Source of the DNA: Nitrosopumilus sp. BACL13 MAG-121220-bin23
GTDB lineage: Archaea; Thermoproteota; Nitrososphaeria; Nitrososphaerales; Nitrosopumilaceae
DNA length: 7,205 nt
Assembly (NCBI GenBank): GCA_001437625.1
Contig: LIAL01000055.1
Location: 1-7,205 of the forward strand
Reading direction: 5' to 3'
The notes beneath the pieces are model-generated. The model made no database searches, was not told the DNA's origin, and saw only the letters and a program-made list of their open reading frames with translations. This document shows, one piece after another, positions 1 to 5,206 of this stretch (position 1 is its first letter; each line of letters begins with the position of its first letter). The position numbers were made by a program, and so were the translations under genes.

Positions 1-135
1 TTAGAAAAAAATAATGCATCAAGATCAGCAAAATTAAGATTTGCTACGCGTAGTAAACAAGAATTTATTTATCCAACAGATTTCATAGAGAAATTTAATA
101 AATATTTACAGGTAGAGAGTTACTATGCGCAATAA
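1..135 (+). CDS. 3' end of probable RsmH/MraW-like rRNA methyltransferase (partial)
   Basis: Frame 1 is open from the window edge to a TAA at 133-135, giving the last 44 residues of a protein whose start lies outside the window. Near the beginning it reads EKNNASRSAKLRFATR. This closely resembles the C-terminal E-NPRxRSAKLRxAER signature of RsmH (MraW), the S-adenosylmethionine-dependent N4-methyltransferase of 16S rRNA C1402. The remaining ~28 residues (ending VESYYAQ) extend past the usual bacterial end of that signature. The catalytic domain is not visible, so the assignment rests on the tail motif alone. The gene is followed by a T-rich stretch and converges on the minus-strand gene ending at 184. 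Confidence 0.6.
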   Translation, partial: LEKNNASRSAKLRFATRSKQEFIYPTDFIEKFNKYLQVESYYAQ

Positions 136-172
136 AAGTATTTTTATATTTTTAATTTATTTCTAACAAGTT
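136..172 (+). terminator. T-rich termination region after the partial methyltransferase gene
   Basis: Directly after the stop codon the plus strand carries several T runs (within 139-166, e.g. tatttttatatttttaattt) and no evident stem. Archaeal RNA polymerase commonly terminates at such oligo-T stretches. The spacer between the two convergent genes is only 48 bases, so termination here is plausible. This is an inference from composition. Confidence 0.4.
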
Positions 173-183
173 TTGATTTAAAA

Positions 184-864
184 TTATTTTTTAAATATTT
201 TTTTCCTTAAGATAAACACAAACAATGATGCAGGGATACCAATCAATATAGAAATTGCAATTAGAAAAGAAACATAGTCATTAAAAAATAATTTTGTGTC
301 AAACCAAGCTTTTGGAAGAGTACTAAAAAAATCAGAACCAGAAAAATCTTCAATCGTACCTACTGCTAAAGCATATTTTCCACTTTGATTTTTCTCATCC
401 AAAACGAGAATAAAATATTCTCCATCTGCAGGAATTGTTGTTGTTACTTCTTGTCTTTCCCAGTAAGTCACTTGTCCAAACGGTTCATAAAATTCATTTC
501 CAGGATAATCACCCTCGTAAAGAAATTTTTGTATGTTTGATTCAATATCTAATGATGATGTCTCCCCAGTAAACAAATCATCATTCATTAAAACTAAAGA
601 AGGGGAATAATTTTCAAGACCTTCTAGTTTAGGTATCACAATACTTGCATAAAATGAATCATCAGCCTTAGCGTCAAATTTATAAAATTTTGTTTCACTG
701 ACACCTAAATTATCATAAATTGCCCATGAAATTTTATGATCAGGTATCTGTAGTGCTGAATCAAAATCTATGTGAGAGCCATCATGGCTAATTAATTTGT
801 GGCCATATGCAGGACTCGTTGAAATAATAATCATAAGAAAAAATAGAATCGGAATTTTATTCAT
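184..864 (-). CDS. Secreted, membrane-anchored beta-sandwich protein (PPC-like), function unknown
   Basis: 226 residues. Residues 1-21 form a signal peptide: a short basic start, a hydrophobic core from PILFFLMIII, and a probable cleavage after SPAYG. Residues ~198-219 form a second hydrophobic helix followed by the basic tail KKIFKK. The protein is therefore expected to sit outside the membrane on a C-terminal anchor. The exodomain has alternating beta-type sequence. The segment PADGEYFILVLDEKNQSGKY (~146-165) followed by ALAVG resembles the last strands of bacterial pre-peptidase C-terminal (PPC) sandwich domains, and FYKFDAKADDSFYASI (~60-75) resembles their first strands. No catalytic motif or cysteine pair is visible. 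The ATG at 864 follows a weak TATA-like TAAAATACT (885-892 reverse). It is divergent from the gene at 1051. The fold is an inference; the topology is well supported. Confidence 0.8.
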   Translation of the reverse strand: MNKIPILFFLMIIISTSPAYGHKLISHDGSHIDFDSALQIPDHKISWAIYDNLGVSETKFYKFDAKADDSFYASIVIPKLEGLENYSPSLVLMNDDLFTGETSSLDIESNIQKFLYEGDYPGNEFYEPFGQVTYWERQEVTTTIPADGEYFILVLDEKNQSGKYALAVGTIEDFSGSDFFSTLPKAWFDTKLFFNDYVSFLIAISILIGIPASLFVFILRKKIFKK

Positions 865-1012
865 AATAATTTTTTTAAAAATTAGTATTTTAGGTCAACT
901 GTATAGATTTAAGATTGGCACTATGTAAAAATTATAAAAGATTAGACACGCCCCCATTCCTAAATCTAGAGATTGAAAGTAAATTTAGCACTAGAATATA
1001 TGATTACCACTA

Positions 1013-1022
1013 TTTTAAATAA
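1013..1022 (+). promoter_or_regulatory. TATA-like box for the 1051 gene
   Basis: TTTTAAATAA is centred about 33 bases before the ATG at 1051. With archaeal TATA-to-start-site spacing of ~26 bases, transcription would begin near 1044 and leave a leader of only a few bases. No Shine-Dalgarno sequence lies between this box and the ATG. Confidence 0.45.
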
Positions 1023-1050
1023 AATGTTGTTCAATATAGAATGAAGACAA

Positions 1051-1365
1051 ATGCAACAAGCAATACAAAAGAAAACACCTCAATCAAAATTCATAGTGAT
1101 GGTGGCAATTGCAACTGCAGTCATACTGGTGTTCACAGTAACACCTTGGAACATACTTCCAACATCAGTAACTGAGCAAGTACAGGTTATCGCCACAACG
1201 GATTACGGTTGTGTTGCTGAATCAGTTTTAGGACATTCAGTTGTTGTTGAAAACTGTCAAGCAAAAGTTGGAGATGTAATTTCTGCAACATTCTATGTTC
1301 CAGCAATGGAGCAAAACGGATACTATGACAAAATCCATGAAAAGTTAGAAAAAATAACTCCATAA
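1051..1365 (+). CDS. Small membrane-anchored extracytoplasmic protein with two cysteines
   Basis: 104 residues. A basic N-terminus (QKKTPQSK) is followed by one hydrophobic helix at ~14-32, then an ~70-residue domain with beta-type sequence that should face outside by the positive-inside rule. Cys54 (DYGC) and Cys69 (ENC) are the only cysteines and could form a disulphide. The later part reads KVGDVISATFYVPAMEQNG. An ATG at 1041 is out of frame, so 1051 is the start. Codons here are less AT-extreme than in the flanking genes (e.g. GGT, GCC, ACC), which may indicate strong expression. It is followed by a T-rich terminator and then the parvulin gene 65 bases downstream. I do not recognise the family. 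It is probably a conserved thaumarchaeal protein. Confidence 0.75.
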   Translation: MQQAIQKKTPQSKFIVMVAIATAVILVFTVTPWNILPTSVTEQVQVIATTDYGCVAESVLGHSVVVENCQAKVGDVISATFYVPAMEQNGYYDKIHEKLEKITP

Positions 1366-1380
1366 TTTTTATTTTTATTT
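1366..1380 (+). terminator. Oligo-T terminator after the 1051 gene
   Basis: The stop codon is followed at once by TTTTTATTTTTATTT, with no stem-loop before it. This fits the intrinsic oligo-T terminators used by archaeal RNA polymerase. It may separate the 1051 gene from the parvulin gene, or only attenuate read-through. Confidence 0.5.
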
Positions 1381-1418
1381 AAATCAGGTTAAGAAAAACA
1401 GATAAAAGATAAGGGAAT

Positions 1419-1423
1419 GAGGT
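1419..1423 (+). promoter_or_regulatory. Shine-Dalgarno-like site supporting the TTG start of parvulin
   Basis: GAGGT lies 7 bases before the TTG at 1431 and is complementary to the archaeal 16S rRNA 3' end (…CACCUCCU). There is no in-frame ATG before residue 58, which is well inside the parvulin domain. The site therefore supports initiation at TTG and suggests a transcript with a real leader. Confidence 0.55.
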
Positions 1424-1430
1424 TATTGCG

Positions 1431-1706
1431 TTGTCAAATAAAGTAAAATGTTCACACATACTTGTTGAAAAACAAAGCCAAGCAATAGAATTACTAGAGG
1501 AAATTAAAAAAGGTAAAAAATTTGGCGCAGTTGCAAAAGAAACATCCACATGTCCTAGTGGAAAAAAAGAAGGAGATTTAGGATATTTCACAAAAGGACA
1601 AATGGTCAAAGAATTTGAAGATGTTGCTTTTAAATTAGAAATTGGAGAGATATCTGAGCCAGTTAAAACAGAATTCGGATATCACATTATCAAGCGATTA
1701 GGATAA
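1431..1706 (+). CDS. Single-domain parvulin peptidyl-prolyl cis-trans isomerase (CsPinA/NmPin type)
   Basis: 91 residues, the size of a stand-alone parvulin (Par10/CsPinA class). It should catalyse cis-trans isomerisation of the peptide bond before proline. The fold signature is complete: CSHILV at 7-12, GDLGYF at 48-53, MVKEFEDVAF at 58-67, GEISEPVKTEFGYHIIKRL at 72-90. The expected active-site residues are His9, Cys41, Met58, Phe62 and His85, in register with E. coli Par10 residues His8, Cys40, Met57, Phe61 and His83. There is no phosphate-binding basic loop of the Pin1 type, no signal peptide and no WW domain. The thaumarchaeal homologue NmPin is reported to be membrane-associated through surface lysines, and this protein is also lysine-rich. 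It starts at TTG with a GAGG site. The next gene follows after 16 bases, probably in the same transcript. Confidence 0.95.
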   Translation: MSNKVKCSHILVEKQSQAIELLEEIKKGKKFGAVAKETSTCPSGKKEGDLGYFTKGQMVKEFEDVAFKLEIGEISEPVKTEFGYHIIKRLG

Positions 1707-1722
1707 TAGAATCTTAATAAAA

Positions 1723-1998
1723 ATGACAGTTTTAACTGAAAAAAATTTAAATGACATTTTAGAATATTTAGAAAAATCAATCAGTAATTTAGCAACAGAT
1801 GCATTTGATAATTTAGAAATAGAAGGAGGGATTCAAGGGGTGAAAAGTTTTCTAGAAAATCAATTTGATATCAGATTGGAGAATTTGTTAATTGCAAAAA
1901 AAAGTAGTATACATCATTTAGAATCTGGAATGAAAAATAAAGTAATAATAAAAAAACAAAAAATCATAGAAAGTGTTTCTAAAAAATATGATAATTAA
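1723..1998 (+). CDS. Charged, largely helical protein of unknown function
   Basis: 91 residues, rich in Lys, Glu, Ile and Leu, with no cysteine. Helical heptad-like stretches run from ~6-24 (EKNLNDILEYLEKSISNL) and ~52-88. A glycine-containing break, EGGIQGVKSF, lies at ~34-43. No signal peptide or membrane segment is present. The ATG at 1723 lies 16 bases after the parvulin stop codon, so the two genes are probably cotranscribed, although no Shine-Dalgarno sequence is visible. Its TAA overlaps the last 4 bases of the convergent helicase gene. I do not recognise the family. A role linked to the parvulin is only suggested by position. Confidence 0.7.
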   Translation: MTVLTEKNLNDILEYLEKSISNLATDAFDNLEIEGGIQGVKSFLENQFDIRLENLLIAKKSSIHHLESGMKNKVIIKKQKIIESVSKKYDN

Positions 1999-3521
1999 AT
2001 AAAAGCATCAAGGCCAGTTTTTGGAGATTCTCCAGTTTTATTTTTTTCTAAGATCTTAGTCATTTTAGAACCCATTGATTTTGCTGCAGCAATTTTTCTT
2101 TTACCAATCCAATAGTATGTCTCGTCAATAGTATTTTTAGCAATCAGTACAACCAGTTTACCGGTATCTTTTCTGCCAGTTCTCCCCCTTCGTTGAATGA
2201 ATCTAATTGAACTTGGAACATTATCATAAAAAATAACCTGATTAACTTCTGCAATATCCAGCCCTTCCTCCCCAACACGTGTTGCAACTAATACTTTGAA
2301 TTCACCATCTCGAAATTTTTGTACAACCTCTATCTGTTTTTTTTGTTTTAAACCAGTATCACCAGCTTTTCCAATCAAAATACCTGCAGGAATTCCAAGT
2401 TCGTTGAGTTTCTTAAAAATCATATCTACAGAATCACGGTAACTAGTAAAGATCAAAGCTTTGCCAGGAACAGAATCTAAAATTTCTTTTAATTTTGGTA
2501 TTTTTGAATGCTCTATTCCCTTCGATTGTGCTTCTTTTGCAAGAGTTACTGCTTTAGTAAAATTAGGATCAAGTTCAAAGAGATCTTTCACACCTACTCC
2601 TTTTTTTGCCTGTGCACGCTTGCAAAATTCTAAAAACGGAGTAATGCCATGGGCTTCAAGCATGTTAAGAGCATAATGAATTCTAATTCCAGAAAATAAT
2701 GGTTTTGCAGATTTTCTACTTTTTGACAATACAAACGGTCTCAATCGAAGTAATGCTGAAAGAGATTGTTGATCATTTAGATTAAGGCCATTTTTTCTAA
2801 GAGTATCATACCGCTCATCTAAAGATAATTTTAATAATTTTTGTATGGATTTTAATTCAGGAGGTAGTTCAACATTAATCCATTCAGTTTCAGTTTCTTG
2901 GATGTATGGTTTTACATCAGGACTGTTTTCAGTTCTCTCAGCAACGCTTGAAATTCTTAATCGTGTTAAAATCTCAGTAGCTTTTTCTTGCTCACTTGGA
3001 AGTGTTGCAGTCATCCCTAAAAGTCGAGTATCTGAATCTTCAAAATGTTTAGCAATACTAGAATATGCATAATCTCCAGTAGTGCGATGCACTTCATCAA
3101 AAATTACCAAACTAAATTGTTGTGAAGTTATAATTTTTCTATTTAGATCATTTCTAGCAACTTCAGGAGTAGCACAAATTATACGGCTATTCCAAAGTTC
3201 AGTTCGTTTTTCAACTGTATCCTCTCCAGTGATCAATGTTATATCATCAATGGTTAGATTTTTTTTTAAAAAGTCAAAATGTTGATTAACTAAAACACGA
3301 GTTGGAGCTAAAAATAAAATTCCAAATGATTCTTTTGACAAATATTCTGCAATTACATATAATGCAATAGTAGTTTTTCCAAGACCAGTAGGTAAAACAA
3401 CAATGCAGTTTTCATTCATTGCCTGATTTGCAAGATTAATTTGATAATCTCGTTTTTCAACAGAATTTTTTTCTATGTAATTTTTTTCAATATATTCAAT
3501 CAAGGTATAAAGAAAAATCAA
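1995..3521 (-). CDS. Hef/FANCM-family superfamily-2 DNA helicase without nuclease domain
   Basis: 508 residues, with all SF2 motifs: Walker A LPTGLGKT (43-50), Ia APTRVL (72-77), II DEVH (142-145), III TAT (171-173), IV IFTSYR (357-362), V with GEEGLDI (417-423), VI QRRGRTGR (443-450). The two RecA-like domains are separated by a helical insert (~190-345), as in Hef/FANCM/Mph1 enzymes that act on forked or stalled replication structures. Euryarchaeal Hef continues into an ERCC4 nuclease and HhH domain. Here the protein ends after the helicase, so the nuclease should be a separate XPF-type protein. The last eight residues, KTGLDAFI, fit the spacing of a PCNA-interacting PIP box. The start is TTG at 3521, directly after an in-frame TAA. 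A second TTG at codon 7 is possible. A TATA-like TATTTTA lies ~32 bases upstream. Confidence 0.93.
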   Translation of the reverse strand: MIFLYTLIEYIEKNYIEKNSVEKRDYQINLANQAMNENCIVVLPTGLGKTTIALYVIAEYLSKESFGILFLAPTRVLVNQHFDFLKKNLTIDDITLITGEDTVEKRTELWNSRIICATPEVARNDLNRKIITSQQFSLVIFDEVHRTTGDYAYSSIAKHFEDSDTRLLGMTATLPSEQEKATEILTRLRISSVAERTENSPDVKPYIQETETEWINVELPPELKSIQKLLKLSLDERYDTLRKNGLNLNDQQSLSALLRLRPFVLSKSRKSAKPLFSGIRIHYALNMLEAHGITPFLEFCKRAQAKKGVGVKDLFELDPNFTKAVTLAKEAQSKGIEHSKIPKLKEILDSVPGKALIFTSYRDSVDMIFKKLNELGIPAGILIGKAGDTGLKQKKQIEVVQKFRDGEFKVLVATRVGEEGLDIAEVNQVIFYDNVPSSIRFIQRRGRTGRKDTGKLVVLIAKNTIDETYYWIGKRKIAAAKSMGSKMTKILEKNKTGESPKTGLDAFI

Positions 3522-3549
3522 AATTTAGGAATTTTATGTGTTCCCTGTG

Positions 3550-3556
3550 TAAAATA
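3550..3556 (-). promoter_or_regulatory. TATA-like box for the helicase gene
   Basis: On the minus strand TATTTTA is centred ~32 bases before the TTG at 3521, giving a predicted start site near 3526 and a very short leader. A second AT-rich candidate (TTTTTTTATATTG, about 3576-3588) lies farther upstream and would give a longer leader. The choice between them is uncertain. Confidence 0.3.
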
Positions 3557-3667
3557 CTACGTGTTGATCAATATTCAATATAAAAAAAGGATTCAGGCAC
3601 AGATATTTGTGAGTAAATAGCAATTAGGGCAAGATAGATTTAGATGATTTGCTGAAATAAAATAATT

Positions 3668-3751
3668 GTGATTTCCAAAGGTCTTATTTTAGGAATAGGT
3701 GTGATGGTAATAGGTGCAATTCTACTAACAATAACAAGTTTGCAATTATAA
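3668..3751 (+). CDS. Possible 27-residue single-span membrane peptide
   Basis: A GTG at 3668 opens a reading frame that ends with TAA at 3749-3751. The product starts MISKGLILGIGVMVIGAI and ends TSLQL. It is almost one transmembrane helix with a lysine at position 4, glycine-spaced (G5, G9, G11, G16). An in-frame TGA lies 15 bases upstream of the GTG, so no longer version exists. Tiny hydrophobic proteins are common in these archaea, and the composition is more protein-like than random AT-rich DNA. No Shine-Dalgarno sequence or good TATA box is seen. It converges on the zinc-finger-like gene ending at 3801. It could be chance; transcription or conservation would decide. Apart from this, 3522-3800 shows no gene. 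Confidence 0.4.
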   Translation: MISKGLILGIGVMVIGAILLTITSLQL

Positions 3752-3800
3752 TAAAATGAATATTTTATATCTAAATTTCTTAACAAAACAAAGTAGATTT

Positions 3801-3968
3801 TTAGATATCGTGTTGAGGTTCTAGTAAATCCCTTACACAATCACCGCATAATCTGTCATCTTCACTCACAGATGATGGTATGCTCATTCCAAACATGGAT
3901 TCTAAATTTTCTGATGAAAATTTATCGATTCTTTCCAATTCTTTTTTGCATTTGAAACAATTAATCAT
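3801..3968 (-). CDS. 55-residue CxxC...CxxC zinc-ribbon-like protein
   Basis: A short reading frame with ATG at 3968 and TAA at 3801-3803. It begins MINCFKCKKELERIDKFSS, has a middle containing MFGMSIP, then LCGDCVRDLLEPQHDI. Cys4, Cys7, Cys41 and Cys44 form two CxxC knuckles 33 residues apart, the usual layout of a four-cysteine zinc site. The acidic middle part (SVSEDDR) and lack of hydrophobic segments fit a cytoplasmic protein. The two paired knuckles and sensible codon use make chance unlikely in DNA this AT-rich. Neither DNA/RNA binding nor partner-protein contact can be told apart from the sequence. Upstream of the ATG (3969-4176) I see only AT-rich promoter-like DNA and one short inverted repeat. 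Confidence 0.72.
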   Translation of the reverse strand: MINCFKCKKELERIDKFSSENLESMFGMSIPSSVSEDDRLCGDCVRDLLEPQHDI

Positions 3969-4092
3969 TCTATTTTCTAATCATTTCTAGTGAATTAATG
4001 ATTTCTCAATATTTTTCAGGCATAATTTTAGTAATCATCAATATGAAATTCTATATTTTTAAAAGGTTAACAAAATCAACCTCATTGGATAC

Positions 4093-4106
4093 GCAAGGTT
4101 ACTTGC
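4093..4106. repeat. Short inverted repeat GCAAG-GTTA-CTTGC
   Basis: Perfect 5-bp arms around a 4-base centre lie ~40 bases upstream of the TATA-like box of the 4177 gene and ~125 bases upstream of the 3968 gene on the other strand. It could be a small operator or simply chance. The surrounding DNA is otherwise AT-rich and featureless. Confidence 0.25.
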
Positions 4107-4145
4107 TAACACACCATATTCAACTTTTTTCTTAAAATCAAAACC

Positions 4146-4154
4146 ATATAATAA
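4146..4154 (+). promoter_or_regulatory. TATA box for a probably leaderless 51-residue gene
   Basis: ATATAATAA is centred 27 bases before the ATG at 4177. At archaeal TATA-to-start spacing the transcript would begin at or within a base or two of the A of the ATG. No Shine-Dalgarno sequence is present between them, which agrees with leaderless translation. Confidence 0.55.
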
Positions 4155-4176
4155 CTCGAAATTATCACATTAATTC

Positions 4177-4332
4177 ATGGTTGATACACTAACTACGTAC
4201 GATGAATTGAATGAAGATATTCAATTTACTGAAGACGAAACAAAATCACTATTGAAGTTAAGTGAAAAAGAAATATTGATTCTAGTGCTTTCTGAAATGA
4301 AAAAACAAACTGAATTAATGTCAAAAAAATAA
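4177..4332 (+). CDS. 51-residue acidic helical protein, function unknown
   Basis: ATG at 4177 to TAA at 4330-4332. The product starts MVDTLTTYDELNEDIQFT. It continues with an acidic/amphipathic helix region (EDETKSLLKLSEKEILILVL) and ends in a lysine-rich tail (SEMKKQTELMSKK). There are no cysteines and no membrane segment long enough to span. The TATA box 27 bases upstream and the absence of a Shine-Dalgarno sequence support this start and a leaderless message. The gene stands alone: the gene to the right is convergent (ending at 4401) and the one to the left is divergent. I do not recognise a family. The size and charge pattern would fit a small adaptor or anti-regulator, but nothing shows this. 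Confidence 0.68.
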   Translation: MVDTLTTYDELNEDIQFTEDETKSLLKLSEKEILILVLSEMKKQTELMSKK

Positions 4333-4400
4333 ATATTAAAACAAAATTTATTAAAAAATTGCACTAGTTTCAAAAGTAAAAAGACGAGATAGAATATTTA

Positions 4401-4649
4401 TTAATTTTTTGATTTTGCTAGTAATTCCTTTATCACATAACTTCGGACATTAGCAAACTCCCATTCTTTTAGTTTTGCGTATCTACATTCTTCCTTAATT
4501 ATAAGACCTGCAAGACCGTCACTCCAAATATGTCGATTTAAATCATAAACTTCAACAATTTTGCCATGTTTTGTGATTTTAATTGCTCCGTGACATCTTT
4601 CAATAATTTTTAATGCTACTCTCAGATAGATTTTCTCAAAATTGACCAT
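4401..4649 (-). CDS. 82-residue protein of unknown function
   Basis: The sequence starts MVNFEKIYLRVALKIIERCHG, has a beta-type middle (AIKITKHGKIVEVYDL), then RHIWSDGLAGLIIKEECRYAKL, and closes with a charged helix (NVRSYVIKELLAKSKN). It is basic overall and cytoplasmic in character. Its two cysteines, Cys19 and Cys55, are far apart and do not make a metal motif by themselves. The alpha-beta-alpha order would suit a small nucleic-acid-binding or adaptor domain, but I recognise no family. ATG at 4649. A weak TATA-like TTTCATATG lies ~23 bases upstream. It has the same orientation as the 4735-4941 gene, separated by 85 bases, and may share read-through from it. Confidence 0.65.
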   Translation of the reverse strand: MVNFEKIYLRVALKIIERCHGAIKITKHGKIVEVYDLNRHIWSDGLAGLIIKEECRYAKLKEWEFANVRSYVIKELLAKSKN

Positions 4650-4734
4650 AGTGTAAAGTCAATTGTTCATATGAAAAATGTTCTGATTTAGAATACACTA
4701 GTATTTTCTTATTAATTGAGCATATGGGCCTATC

Positions 4735-4941
4735 TTACTCAGGTGAGGGAGGATGTGGCTGCATGACAACTTTATCTGAACCCTTGCAAGGTTTGTCAGC
4801 TTTGGAATGTTTGTGAATTTTCCAATTTGCGCCCTTTGTAAATTTTAGAACTATGTGCCCACTTTTCCATTGTTGACACCATGCACAAAATATCTTCGGA
4901 GAATTTGATTTCTTTGAGTGAAAATTTCCAGAATTTGCCAT
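4735..4941 (-). CDS. 68-residue CxxC...HxH...C putative zinc-binding protein
   Basis: A small, basic protein starting MANSGNFHSKKSNSPKIFCA. Cys19 and Cys22 (FCAWC) are followed by His43 and His45 (KIHKH) and Cys52 (KPCKG). These give four or five potential zinc ligands in the order of a small zinc finger. The aromatic and basic residues between them (QQWKSGHIVLKFTKGANW) would suit a compact beta-hairpin. The C-terminal tail is proline-rich (QPHPPSPE) and probably disordered. No membrane segment. ATG at 4941 has a TATA-like CATAAATA centred ~27 bases upstream, so the message is probably leaderless. A strong palindrome lies farther upstream. The family is not recognised. Metal binding is an inference from residue spacing. 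Confidence 0.72.
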   Translation of the reverse strand: MANSGNFHSKKSNSPKIFCAWCQQWKSGHIVLKFTKGANWKIHKHSKADKPCKGSDKVVMQPHPPSPE

Positions 4942-4963
4942 TCTATGTTGTAATTGTTTTAGG

Positions 4964-4971
4964 TATTTATG
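4964..4971 (-). promoter_or_regulatory. TATA-like box for the 68-residue zinc-binding protein gene
   Basis: On the minus strand CATAAATA is centred ~27 bases before the ATG at 4941. This predicts transcription starting at or very near the start codon. No Shine-Dalgarno sequence is visible. Confidence 0.5.
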
Positions 4972-4994
4972 AAATTACTCTAATTTTAAAAATA

Positions 4995-5014
4995 ATATGT
5001 GTTCCAACACATAT
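4995..5014. repeat. 20-bp palindrome, possible operator
   Basis: ATATGTGTT-CC-AACACATAT has two perfect 9-bp arms around a central CC, a dyad typical of a homodimeric regulator site. It lies 54-73 bases upstream of the ATG at 4941 and just upstream of that gene's TATA box, where an archaeal activator could bind. It also lies just after the stop of the remnant ending at 5019. As RNA it would make a hairpin only with a very tight loop, and no T run follows, so a terminator is less likely. The half-site ATGTGTTCC recurs at 3535-3543 without its partner arm. Confidence 0.5.
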
Positions 5015-5018
5015 GAAT

Positions 5019-5198
5019 TCATGGTGAAATGTAGTCTTTAGATTCTTTTTCTATTTTAATCAATCCCAGATACTCTGATTCCATTACACCTGTGATTATT
5101 TCTTTCATGTTTTCAATCATGTGTGTTATTGGTGAGAATGAATAGTAAACATTGTTAAACATTATCATGAATTGTGTACCTGATACTGTTTGTAGAAG
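5019..5198 (-). pseudogene. Truncated remnant of a thaumarchaeal YYSFSP-type C-terminal domain
   Basis: On the minus strand, codons from 5198 read LLQTVSGTQFM then IMFNNVYYSFSP, and the frame runs on to TGA at 5019-5021 (…KIEKESKDYISP). The stretch SGTxFM-x-x-FNxxYYSFSP matches, from memory, the segment after the CFI-box (CFIATAAYGS) in C-terminal domains of thaumarchaeal secreted proteins. There it is preceded by an LRxxRDNxLLQT stretch. Here an in-frame TAA stands immediately before LLQT, and farther upstream lies the promoter and start of the winged-helix gene on the other strand, so the 5' part is missing. From the ATG at 5168 it could still make a 49-residue peptide. A short functional gene is the alternative. 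The homology is recalled rather than searched. Confidence 0.45.
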
Positions 5199-5206
5199 TT
5201 ATTTTG

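Noticed and set aside
945..960. GC-rich patch ACACGCCCCCATTCC in the divergent spacer
   Set aside because: It shows no symmetry, repeat or RNA-like pairing; too short to interpret.
1379..1609. Minus-strand 76-residue ORF over parvulin
   Set aside because: It lies antisense to a clear parvulin with a full active site; its sequence shows no domain and is a shadow.
2461..3285. Three plus-strand ORFs (2461-2676, 2845-3072, 3082-3285) inside the helicase gene
   Set aside because: All are antisense to helicase domains with intact SF2 motifs and have low-quality serine/phenylalanine-rich translations.
3564..3571. TTGATCAA palindrome near the helicase promoter
   Set aside because: An 8-bp palindrome is expected by chance at this length and composition, and no second copy was noticed.
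3640..3840. Minus-strand 66-residue ORF
   Set aside because: It overlaps the C-terminal part of the better supported CxxC gene in another frame. Its translation is a typical AT-rich chance product with no motif.
5146..5163. Tandem TAAACATT direct repeat with a 10-base period, considered as an operator for the winged-helix gene
   Set aside because: The repeat falls within the minus-strand remnant and encodes its FNNV segment, so coding history explains it as well as regulation does.
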